Below, in pieces: positions 1 to 5,459 of a stretch of 6,105 bases of DNA. The translations under genes were made by a program, and so were the position numbers. How positions within the stretch are numbered: the first letter of the stretch is position 1; each line of letters opens with the position of its first letter. The stretch covers positions 1-6,105 of the forward strand of contig NZGU01000003.1 in NCBI GenBank assembly GCA_002691095.1. Direction: 5' to 3'. The notes beneath the pieces are model-generated. The model saw nothing but the letters and a program-made list of their open reading frames with translations. It was not told the origin of the DNA and ran no database searches. Origin of the DNA: Kiritimatiellaceae bacterium (GTDB taxonomy: Bacteria > Verrucomicrobiota > Kiritimatiellia > Kiritimatiellales > Pontiellaceae).

Positions 1-47
1 ATAGGGTGCCTTTGCTGTGTGAACGAATGAAAGAATGATGATTAAAG

Positions 48-1013
48 ATGAGATTGTATCCTTTAACGTTTAAGCCGGTGTATAAAGATTATCCGTGGGG
101 CAATACTCGTTTGCCGGAGTTGCTTGGGCGGTCGGCGCCGGAGGGCATTTATGCTGAGTCGTGGGAGGTTTCGACGCATCGGGATGGGGAGAGCTTTGTG
201 GCGAGTGGCGAATGGGCGGGTAGAGCTTTTTCTGATGTGTTGAAGGTGTGCGGCAAGGAGCTGCTGGGCAGTGCTGTTGAGGGGGATGATTTTCCGCTAC
301 TCATTAAAATTATTGATGCGGCGCATCCGCTGAGTGTGCAGGTGCATCCGAACAATGGAAATGCGGCTGAGGTGCAGGGCGAACCGAAGACGGAGATGTG
401 GTATTTTCTACATGAGGAGCCGGCAAAAATTTATTGTGGCTTGGAGCCGGGTACTACGCGTGAGGATTTTGAGAGCGCGATAGAGCGGGCGGATGTTGAA
501 TCGATTCTTCGCACGGTTCCGGCGCACCGGGGTGAAGCGGTGTTTGTGCCGGGAGGACGGGTGCATGCGATTGATGCGGGTTGTTTGATTTTGGAGATTC
601 AGCAGAATTCGAATACTACCTATCGGGTCTACGATTGGGGGCGAATGGGGCACGATGGAAAACCGCGGGAGCTGCATATGGATAAGGCGTTGCAGGTGAT
701 CGATTTTGAGGATGCAGCGGATCCGATTTGTGAGCCGGTGCCACGAACAGAGCGAATCAGCAATGTGTGTACCTCCGACTACTTTGTGTTGGATGAGCTA
801 CGGGTTGATGGGTCGCTGGAGTTGGTGGCGGATGGTAGCTCTTTCCATGCGTTGTTTAGCGCGGATGCGGGTTTTGAGATTGCGTATGGGGGTGGATATG
901 TGGAGTCGGTGGCGCGTGGATCGTCGGTCCTGATCCCTGCTTGTTTGGGTGCTTATAGGGTGAAGACGGCGGGGGCTGCTTGTCTGCTGAAGACGTCGGT
1001 TCCGGTGAAATAA
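48..1013 (+). CDS. manA: Mannose-6-phosphate isomerase, class I (short form)
   Basis: Cytosolic zinc enzyme that interconverts mannose 6-phosphate and fructose 6-phosphate, linking mannose or GDP-mannose metabolism to glycolysis. The 321 residues match the short Bacillus ManA-like class I form. The cupin metal-site motifs are all visible: QVHPNN with Q98 and H100, GEPKTEMWY with E116, and GGRVHAIDAG with H173. The active-site block NSNTTYRVYDWGR (about 187-199) carries the expected catalytic arginine R193. PRELH (206-210) is also typical. The C-terminal part is the usual second cupin-like domain. The start at 48 gives an N-terminus (LTFKPVYKDYPWG) that lines up with the family, and an in-frame stop at 39-41 rules out extension. 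No good Shine-Dalgarno sequence precedes it. The gene converges on the SgcJ-like gene with about 20 bases between the stops. Family assignment is firm; preference for mannose over another hexose phosphate is inferred. Confidence 0.93.
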   Translation: MRLYPLTFKPVYKDYPWGNTRLPELLGRSAPEGIYAESWEVSTHRDGESFVASGEWAGRAFSDVLKVCGKELLGSAVEGDDFPLLIKIIDAAHPLSVQVHPNNGNAAEVQGEPKTEMWYFLHEEPAKIYCGLEPGTTREDFESAIERADVESILRTVPAHRGEAVFVPGGRVHAIDAGCLILEIQQNSNTTYRVYDWGRMGHDGKPRELHMDKALQVIDFEDAADPICEPVPRTERISNVCTSDYFVLDELRVDGSLELVADGSSFHALFSADAGFEIAYGGGYVESVARGSSVLIPACLGAYRVKTAGAACLLKTSVPVK

Positions 1014-1034
1014 GTTCTCTGGGTGGAGGCGTGC

Positions 1035-1406
1035 TTAGTGGGGGAGTAGTGAGGAGTGGTGTTCTGCGATCAACCAGCGATCTTCTTGTTGAGCATATAC
1101 AAAGGTGAATCGTGCGGTTGCTGTTGTGCCGTCTTCAAACGCAAAGGAGTAGATGCCTGAGTTGATGGCTAATGCGTCATATATTCTGACGTTTGATTCG
1201 AGGAGGGTGCCTACGGGGCCTTTGGCGAGAAAGTGTACAAAATAGTCTTCTATTTCTGCGTGATTGTGCCGGACTTGGTTCGAGAGCGTGGGCAGTAAGA
1301 TACTGCCGTGTCCATAGAGGGCTGAAACTTTTTTAGGTTCTCGCGTCTGCAGTGCATGGTTCCATTGATCAAAAAGAGCTATAATGTTTTCTTCGTTGTG
1401 ATTCAT
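1035..1406 (-). CDS. SgcJ/EcaC-type NTF2-fold protein (CaMKII association-domain-like)
   Basis: A 123-residue protein of the SgcJ/EcaC or DUF4440-like group within the SnoaL/NTF2-like superfamily. Seen: an N-terminal helix LFDQWNHALQTREPKKVSALY (11-31), then SILLPTLSNQVR (35-46), EIEDYFVHFL (51-60), INSGIYSFAF (81-90), ARFTFVYAQQEDRWLIAEHHSSLLPH (98-123). The WLIAEHHSS ending is characteristic of this family. Such proteins form small alpha+beta cone-shaped domains that usually dimerise. Many are annotated 'oxidoreductase', but the biochemical role is mostly unknown, so I give no function. There is no signal peptide, so it is probably cytosolic. The start is supported by AAGGAG at 1414-1419, seven bases before the ATG. 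It lies 39 bases downstream of tRNA-Tyr on the same strand. The strand skew of base composition is milder here (17 G to 9 C in 1141-1200) than in the nearby sugar genes. Confidence 0.85.
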   Translation of the reverse strand: MNHNEENIIALFDQWNHALQTREPKKVSALYGHGSILLPTLSNQVRHNHAEIEDYFVHFLAKGPVGTLLESNVRIYDALAINSGIYSFAFEDGTTATARFTFVYAQQEDRWLIAEHHSSLLPH

Positions 1407-1445
1407 GAAGAGACTCCTTGTTGGGTGCTGGTTAACCGGAAAAAA

Positions 1446-1530
1446 TGGTGGTGGGAGAAGGATTCGAACCTTCGAACTCAGAGAGGGCAGATTTACAGTC
1501 TGCTGCGTTTAACCACTTCGCTATCCCACC
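1446..1530 (-). tRNA. tRNA-Tyr (anticodon GUA), CCA encoded
   Basis: Read on the minus strand, the 85 bases fold as a class II tRNA. The acceptor stem is GGTGGGA paired with TCCCACC, with all seven pairs intact. The D arm is GCG...CGC with GTGGTTAAA in the loop. The anticodon stem GCAGA/TCTGC encloses loop CTGTAAA, whose anticodon GTA lies at 1494-1496. A 13-base variable arm can pair CTC with GAG. The T stem GAAGG/CCTTC encloses TTCGAAT. The discriminator is A (1449), followed by a genomically encoded CCA at 1446-1448. The long variable arm and GUA anticodon are both diagnostic of bacterial tyrosine tRNA. Six T bases (minus strand, 1440-1445) follow the CCA directly. Nothing suggests a pseudogene. 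Confidence 0.97.
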
Positions 1531-1549
1531 GATTTCGGCAAAGATGAAT

Positions 1550-1577
1550 AAAATACTCGAAAACGGGATGATGTCTA
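1550..1577 (-). promoter_or_regulatory. Putative promoter of tRNA-Tyr
   Basis: On the minus strand, TAGACA (1572-1577) resembles a -35 box at five of six bases. After a 16-base spacer, TATTTT (1550-1555) resembles a -10 box at four of six. The predicted start, near 1543, lies about a dozen bases before the mature tRNA 5' end, a usual distance. This is a consensus match by eye only. Confidence 0.4.
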
Positions 1578-1620
1578 CCTGATTTCGGAGAAAATGTGTG
1601 GGTTGGCTGGTGGGGCAGGG

Positions 1621-2514
1621 TTAGAAGAGTGTGGGGGGGTATTGACCGGATTGGTGTAGTTGGTTGAGGGCGTGCTGGACGTGGGGTTTGTCGTTGGCGT
1701 AGGTGATGCCAAACCAGGGGCTGTTGCAGGCGAGTACTTGGACCTGCGTTTGATGGGTGTTGATTTGGTTGGCAATGATGGTGGGGATATACCATTCGGC
1801 GGTGAGGGGGTTTTCTGCTTGTTCGAGAAATGATGTGAATTGGGTTTCGAGATGGTGGATGAAGGAGGGGGGAAAGCCCCAGAAGTTCATGGAACAGATG
1901 TCGGTTTCTTGCAAGGGGTGGGGTTGGTCGTTTTCGATGTAGACGATTTGTTGGTCGGCTTGTCGTTGAATATGGGTGCGTTCGGTGATGGTTTTGAGGT
2001 ATCCGTTCTGGAGCTGGCAGATGCCGCGGGAGACGTGTCCGTGTGCGGAGAGGGTGTTGTTGAGGGGGTAGCCGACCATGCAACTTTGATGATCTTGCAG
2101 GGTGAGGAGGGCTTGATGGATGGTTTGATAGGCGGGGGCGCCGTAGAAGTCGTCGGCGTTTTGAACGGCGAAGGGTTCGTTGATGAGGTGTTGGCAGGTG
2201 AGAACGGCGTGGGCGGTGCCCCAGGGTTTGGTGCGTCCGGGGGGGAGGGAGCGTCCGGCGGGTAGGGCGTCGAGTTCTTGAAAGGCGTAGTGGATTTGGA
2301 TGTGGGTTTCAAAGCGGCTGCCTACTTGCTGCTTAAAGGCGTCTTCGAAATCGCGTCGGATCACGAAGATGACGGAGGTGAAGCCGGCTTGGAGGGCGTC
2401 GTAGACGGCGTATTCGATGAGGGTTTCGCCGTTGGGGCCGAGGGCATCCATTTGTTTGAGGCCGCCGTAACGGCTGCCCATGCCGGCGGCCATGATGATT
2501 AGTGTGGTGTTCAT
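1621..2514 (-). CDS. Sugar-phosphate nucleotidyltransferase (NTP_transferase family)
   Basis: A 297-residue enzyme of the sugar-1-phosphate nucleotidylyltransferase fold, expected to join a nucleotide to a sugar 1-phosphate and release pyrophosphate. The N-terminus holds the nucleotide-binding signature MAAGMGSRYGGLKQ (8-21), the form G-x-G-x-R...K. Next come TLIEYAVYDAL (31-41), KPWGTAHAVL (96-105) and the metal-binding NADDFYG (119-125). Further on are SMNFWGF (208-214), EWYIPTII (240-247) and SPWFGITYANDKP (265-277). The last block marks a subfamily usually annotated only as 'nucleotidyltransferase' or 'NDP-sugar synthase', whose sugar and nucleotide I cannot name. No left-handed beta-helix acyltransferase domain follows, so it is not GlmU-like. 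AGAGGA at 2519-2524 precedes the start by four bases. It diverges from the PfkB kinase across 47 bases. The protein holds three Pro-Pro motifs (PPG at 91-93, PPS at 215-217, PPT at 293-295), sites at which translation may need EF-P help. Confidence 0.88.
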   Translation of the reverse strand: MNTTLIIMAAGMGSRYGGLKQMDALGPNGETLIEYAVYDALQAGFTSVIFVIRRDFEDAFKQQVGSRFETHIQIHYAFQELDALPAGRSLPPGRTKPWGTAHAVLTCQHLINEPFAVQNADDFYGAPAYQTIHQALLTLQDHQSCMVGYPLNNTLSAHGHVSRGICQLQNGYLKTITERTHIQRQADQQIVYIENDQPHPLQETDICSMNFWGFPPSFIHHLETQFTSFLEQAENPLTAEWYIPTIIANQINTHQTQVQVLACNSPWFGITYANDKPHVQHALNQLHQSGQYPPTLF

Positions 2515-2551
2515 CTGTTCCTCTGTTGATTTACGAGTTTCTTTGTGAGCG

Positions 2552-2580
2552 ATAAGACACTATGTTTTTCATTATGTCAG
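2552..2580 (-). promoter_or_regulatory. Putative promoter of the nucleotidyltransferase gene
   Basis: On the minus strand, CTGACA (2575-2580) matches the -35 consensus at five of six bases. After exactly 17 bases, TCTTAT (2552-2557) matches the -10 at four of six. This would start transcription near 2545, giving a leader of about 30 bases. The boxes overlap the first codons of the divergent kinase gene, so the two transcription units would interfere or be co-regulated. Consensus match by eye only. Confidence 0.4.
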
Positions 2581-3497
2581 CATCTTTTGAGAGTATCAGT
2601 TTTGGGTTTGCACCGGCGCTTCAGAAAAGTTCGGTGTTTGATGAGGTTCGATTGGGGGAGGTGAACCGGGCGTGTTCGACCGATTGGGGGGTTGGGGGAA
2701 AGGGGGCAAATGTGGCGCGGATGGTGGTGCAGTTGGGCGGTCGCTCGCGGTTGCTGGGGTTCAGCGGTGGGGCGAACGGTAGGCGGTATGAAGCGTTGCT
2801 GAGGGAAGAGGGTGTTGTGCATGAGCATGTGGCAGTGGCGGGGGAGACGCGGATTTGTCATACACTTTTGCAATCGGATGGTGCGCTGACAACCGAGTTG
2901 GTGGAGGAGATGCCGGGGGTGACGGCAGCGGATGAGGCGGCGATGTGGGAGCTGATTACGTCGTTTGATCTGCGGGGTGTGCATGCGTTGTCTGGGAAGT
3001 TGCCGGCGGGTCTTTCGGTCGATTTTTATGCGCGTATTTGCGGGGTGATTCGTGAGCAGGGGGGGCGGGCCATTTTGGATACGCAGGGGGAGCCGTTGCG
3101 ATGGGCGTGGGAGCAGGCGCCGTTTGTGAAACTGAATCGGGAGGAGTTGACTCGGACGGTGGGCGTGGCGGATGTGGTTGAGGCGGGTCGGTTGGCGCTG
3201 GAGGCGGGGGCTAGTGGGTTGTTGGTGACCGATGGGGCTGAGATGGCGATGTTTTTTACGGGGGAGGAGCGGTTTCGGATTGAGCCGGTTGGGGTGCAGA
3301 CGGTGAATCCGGTGGGCAGTGGCGATGCGGTGACGGCGGGGATGGTGGTGGCGTTGCAGCGGGGAGAGTCGTTGGAGGATGCGGTGCGGTTGGGTATGGC
3401 TTGTGGTGCTTCGAATGCGGCGCAAATGGCGTGTGGGGTGATTGATCGGGATCAGGTGATGGCGTTGCGGGAGCGGGTGGTGCTGGAGCGGATTTAG
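2562..3497 (+). CDS. PfkB-family sugar kinase (1-phosphofructokinase / tagatose-6-phosphate kinase-like)
   Basis: A 311-residue ribokinase-superfamily kinase, expected to transfer phosphate from ATP to a sugar or sugar phosphate in the cytosol. Seen: LGEVNRA (31-37), the hexose-kinase signature GVGGKGANVAR (43-53), LSGKLPAG (143-150), VKLNREEL (189-196), LVTDGAEMA (221-229) and the ATP/anion-hole motif NPVGSGDA (249-256), in which D255 is the expected catalytic base. The closest named relatives are FruK and LacC. One departure is clear: the N-terminal substrate motif, normally NPALD or TPSLD, reads APALQ (17-21), so the aspartate that contacts the sugar is replaced by glutamine. The substrate is therefore uncertain. 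The start could be 2562 or 2574 (MSASFES); neither has a strong ribosome binding site. The stop overlaps the convergent NYN-nuclease stop by four bases. Codons are extremely G-rich. Confidence 0.88.
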   Translation: MFFIMSASFESISFGFAPALQKSSVFDEVRLGEVNRACSTDWGVGGKGANVARMVVQLGGRSRLLGFSGGANGRRYEALLREEGVVHEHVAVAGETRICHTLLQSDGALTTELVEEMPGVTAADEAAMWELITSFDLRGVHALSGKLPAGLSVDFYARICGVIREQGGRAILDTQGEPLRWAWEQAPFVKLNREELTRTVGVADVVEAGRLALEAGASGLLVTDGAEMAMFFTGEERFRIEPVGVQTVNPVGSGDAVTAGMVVALQRGESLEDAVRLGMACGASNAAQMACGVIDRDQVMALRERVVLERI

Positions 3498-3967
3498 AGG
3501 TCGTGGGGAAAAATGTCGCCGAGGGTTGGTTTTTGGGCGGGTTTCATTTTGGTGGAGTAGGTGGGCGTGTTGCGTTTGATGGAGCATTGATCGAGAAAGT
3601 CTTCGGCAGATCGAACGGAAGCTCCGGCGCTGAGGACGGTTTGCTGTTCGAGGCGGTCGGAGGTGACAACACAGATGCGGTGCGGGTTATCGGCTTTGAG
3701 GACAAGCTGTTCAATGAGGCCGTCGGCCGTGAGTTTGGCGGGGGCGTATTGTACATCGATGGTTCCGGTGCTGAGCGCGCTATCGCTGCCGCGGTTTTGT
3801 CCGTCGAAGACGACGGTGGTTTTGGAGGCCAGTCGCTCGGAGTAGGGTTCGATGAGCCGGATGAGGGCGGTGCGTGCTTGTTCTTGGCTTTGGTTCATGA
3901 GGGCGACGAGGTGGGGTTGCTTGTGCAGCAGGTTGTGTCCGTCGATGATGAGCCAGTCGGGTTGCAT
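3494..3967 (-). CDS. NYN-domain endoribonuclease, Rae1/YacP-like (DUF901)
   Basis: A 157-residue single-domain protein of the YacP/Rae1 group of NYN (PIN-like) nucleases. The conserved acidic framework is visible: LIIDGHNLLH (6-15) with D9 and N12, TVVFDGQNRG (51-60) with D55, LTADGLIEQLV (79-89) with D82 and E86, and VTSDRLEQQ (101-109) with D104. These correspond by eye to DGYNMI, VVFDA, TADERIE and TSDYTEQ of Bacillus Rae1, which cuts mRNA in the ribosomal A site during translation. RNA cleavage is expected; ribosome dependence here is inferred. The ATG at 3965-3967 shares its first base with the efpL stop (TAATG), and no Shine-Dalgarno precedes it. Extending the frame upstream to 4120 would overlap efpL by about 150 bases and give a basic, non-homologous tail, so I reject that start. 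The tail after 130 is short and lysine-rich. Confidence 0.85.
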   Translation of the reverse strand: MQPDWLIIDGHNLLHKQPHLVALMNQSQEQARTALIRLIEPYSERLASKTTVVFDGQNRGSDSALSTGTIDVQYAPAKLTADGLIEQLVLKADNPHRICVVTSDRLEQQTVLSAGASVRSAEDFLDQCSIKRNTPTYSTKMKPAQKPTLGDIFPHDL

Positions 3968-3969
3968 TA
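3965..3969 (-). promoter_or_regulatory. TAATG stop-start overlap coupling efpL to the NYN nuclease gene
   Basis: On the minus strand the efpL stop TAA and the nuclease start ATG share one A. The bases just before it (coding YISRA of EfpL) contain no Shine-Dalgarno match. Re-initiation by ribosomes finishing efpL is the simplest way to start the downstream gene, which would tie the amounts of the two proteins together. The overlap is seen; coupling is inferred. Confidence 0.7.
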
Positions 3970-4533
3970 GGCGCGGGAGATATATTTTTTTTCGCGGGTG
4001 TCGATTTTGATGGTTTCGCCTTGCTCGATATATTCGGGAACCTGAACCGTGAGTCCGGTGGTGAGGGTGGCGGGTTTTGTGCGGGCGGTGGCGGAGGCGC
4101 CTTTTAGGGAGGGCGCACATTCGGTGATTTGTAGTTCGATGGTGTCGGGGAGGCGGAGGGTTAGGATTTTTTCGTCGGAGATGAGGGCGAGAATGCCTTC
4201 CATGTCTTCGACGAGGAAGGGGAGTAGATCGCTGATCTCGTCTTGGGTTTGTTCAAACTGTTCGTAGGTTTCGAGGTCCATGAAGCTGTAGCGGTCGCCT
4301 TCGACATAGAGGTATTGGACTTCTTTGGTTTCGTAGTGGGTTTCTTGGAGGGCATCGTCGCTGCGGTAGGTTAGGTCGGTTTTTTGCTGGGTGGAGACGT
4401 TGCGAAATCGGACTTTATAGAGGGTGCCGCCGCCGCGGGCGGTCGGCGATTGTTGGGTGATGTTTTCGACTGTGTGAGGGGAGCCGTCGAGATCGATGAC
4501 AGATGTTTTTTTGAGGTCGCAGGCTTTTATCAT
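3967..4533 (-). CDS. yeiP: Elongation factor P paralogue, EfpL/YeiP type
   Basis: A 188-residue, three-domain EF-P family protein that should bind between the ribosomal P and E sites and relieve stalls, chiefly at proline-rich stretches. It matches E. coli YeiP (EfpL) rather than canonical EF-P: QQSPTARGGGTLYKVRF (27-43) parallels YeiP's QSPTARGAATLYKMRF. The tip of the domain I loop is R33, where classical EF-P has a modified lysine or arginine. K40, a lysine shared with YeiP, is present. Domain II includes YRSDDALQET (56-65), YVEGDRYSFMDLETYEQF (76-93) and LPDTIELQITECAP (128-141). Domain III has KGASATARTKPATLTTGLTVQVPEYIEQGETIKIDT (144-179), the hallmark EF-P C-terminus. AAGGA at 4541-4545 lies seven bases before the ATG. 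It sits 62 bases after larB and overlaps the NYN nuclease start. The YeiP-type assignment is strong; no modifying enzyme is encoded nearby. Confidence 0.93.
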   Translation of the reverse strand: MIKACDLKKTSVIDLDGSPHTVENITQQSPTARGGGTLYKVRFRNVSTQQKTDLTYRSDDALQETHYETKEVQYLYVEGDRYSFMDLETYEQFEQTQDEISDLLPFLVEDMEGILALISDEKILTLRLPDTIELQITECAPSLKGASATARTKPATLTTGLTVQVPEYIEQGETIKIDTREKKYISRA

Positions 4534-4595
4534 GGCGTATTCCTTGTGCTGGGTTTCATGGTTTCGAATGGGGGGGTGGGAATCAAGAGGATTGC

Positions 4596-5342
4596 TTATC
4601 GATCTGCATTAATGAGTGCGGCGTTGAAGCCGGCGCCGAAGCCGTTGTCGATGTTGACGACGGTGATGTTGGAGGAACATGAGTTGAGCATGGTGAGGAG
4701 CGGTGCAAGGCCTTGGAGGTGGGCGCCGTATCCTACGGAGGTGGGAACGGCTATAACGGGGCAGGCGGCGAGTCCGCCGACGACGGAGGGAAGGGCGCCT
4801 TCCATGCCGGCTACGGTGACAATGCAGCGGGCTTGTTGGATGGTTTCGGTGTGCGCGAGCAGTCGGTGAATACCGGCGACCCCGGCATCGTATATTTTTT
4901 CGATGTGGGCACCGGAGATCTGTGCGGTTTCGGCGGCTTCTTCGGCGACGGGTAGGTCGGCGGTACCTGCGGAGATGATGAGGACATGCCCGGTTTTTTC
5001 GCGTTGCGAGGTTTCCAAAAGAATGGTGCGTGCTTGTTCGTTATAGCGGAGGCGGTTGTCGATGGAGTGGAGTCGTTCGTAGAGGGCTTTTTCGGCGCGG
5101 GTGAGGAGCATATCGGCATGGTGCTCTGCCATGTTCTGGTAGATTTTTTCAACCTGTTCGTGGGTTTTACCCTGACAGAAGATCACTTCGGGATGGCCGG
5201 TGCGTAGTGAGCGGTGGTGATCGATTTTAGCAAAGTCCAATTCTTGGAAGGGGAGTGATCGTAGTTTTTCGACGGCTTCGGTGGTTTCGACTGTGCCGTT
5301 TTTGACGGCTTCGAGCAGTGCTATAATTTTGTCTTTGTCCAT
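4596..5342 (-). CDS. larB: LarB, nickel-pincer cofactor synthesis (NaAD carboxylase/hydrolase)
   Basis: A 248-residue LarB. In the known pathway LarB carboxylates the pyridinium ring of nicotinic acid adenine dinucleotide and cleaves its phosphoanhydride bond, giving pyridinium-3,5-biscarboxylic acid mononucleotide, which LarE and LarC convert into the nickel-pincer nucleotide of lactate racemase and related enzymes. Seen: DHHRSLRTGHPEVIFCQGKT (41-60) in the N-terminal domain; then the PurE-like carboxylase core with ISAGTADLPVAEEA (123-136), VAGMEGALPSVVGGL (177-191), VGYGAHLQGLAPLL (203-216) and LNSCSSNITVVNIDNGFGAG (219-238). C222 probably corresponds to the cysteine that attacks the substrate ring in Lactiplantibacillus LarB. 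I place the start at 5342 because MDKDKIIALLEAV begins like the family and AGGGA precedes it at 5347-5351. An in-frame ATG at 5390 would add 16 unconserved residues. larC and larE are absent from the window. It appears to lead a larB-efpL-nuclease operon. Confidence 0.93.
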   Translation of the reverse strand: MDKDKIIALLEAVKNGTVETTEAVEKLRSLPFQELDFAKIDHHRSLRTGHPEVIFCQGKTHEQVEKIYQNMAEHHADMLLTRAEKALYERLHSIDNRLRYNEQARTILLETSQREKTGHVLIISAGTADLPVAEEAAETAQISGAHIEKIYDAGVAGIHRLLAHTETIQQARCIVTVAGMEGALPSVVGGLAACPVIAVPTSVGYGAHLQGLAPLLTMLNSCSSNITVVNIDNGFGAGFNAALINADR

Positions 5343-5346
5343 TGGT

Positions 5347-5351
5347 TCCCT
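5347..5351 (-). promoter_or_regulatory. Ribosome binding site deciding the larB start
   Basis: AGGGA on the minus strand ends four bases before the ATG at 5342. It supports this start over the upstream in-frame ATG at 5390, whose extra residues (MFSQLGCPLIRRNREP) do not resemble LarB. Confidence 0.6.
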
Positions 5352-5401
5352 GTTTCGTCTGATAAGGGGACAACCTAGTTGGCTGAACAACGTATTGCAA
5401 G

Positions 5402-5429
5402 TTGAAGTGATCTGTAGATTTTTTAAATT
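5402..5429 (+). promoter_or_regulatory. Putative metK promoter
   Basis: TTGAAG (5402-5407) and TAAATT (5424-5429) are separated by 16 bases; each matches the consensus at four of six positions. Transcription would start near 5436, leaving a leader of roughly 70 bases before metK. The surrounding 166-base larB-metK gap is the most AT-rich part of the window, as expected for a divergent promoter region. Weak consensus evidence only. Confidence 0.3.
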
Positions 5430-5459
5430 TGTTGTAGATGTTTGGTGAGGGGTTGGTTA

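Noticed and set aside
1..38. Possible end of an upstream gene before manA
   Set aside because: Two frames are open to stops at 28-30 and 36-38, but about ten codons are too few to tell coding from chance.
1446..1620. tRNA-Tyr as an integration site for a mobile element
   Set aside because: No second copy of the tRNA 3' end is visible and no integrase or phage-like gene is present.
1840..2265. Plus-strand open frame rich in G, V and E opposite the nucleotidyltransferase
   Set aside because: Low-complexity translation with no family motif, lying wholly over a well-supported gene. Skew artefact, as are the frames at 1887-2312 and 1493-2083.
2577..3587. Long minus-strand open frame of 336 codons opposite the kinase gene
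   Set aside because: Its product is mostly H, P, R, Q, T and L with no domain. It mirrors the G-rich kinase codons and arises from the strand skew.
3503..3970. Plus-strand open frame opposite the NYN nuclease gene
   Set aside because: G, V and D-rich shadow with no motif. The opposite strand holds a complete acidic NYN active-site pattern.
3968..4120. Upstream extension of the NYN nuclease into efpL
   Set aside because: It would add 51 basic, unconserved residues overlapping the conserved EF-P C-terminal domain. The DUF901 homology begins right after the ATG at 3967.
4534..4595. Terminator between larB and efpL
   Set aside because: The 62-base gap has no stable stem followed by a T run on the minus strand, so an operon is more likely.
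5371..5381. CAAC-CTA-GTTG inverted repeat upstream of larB
   Set aside because: Only four base pairs that do not extend outward; expected by chance.
5343..5390. Longer larB start at 5390
   Set aside because: The extra 16 residues do not look like LarB, and a ribosome binding site sits before the ATG at 5342.
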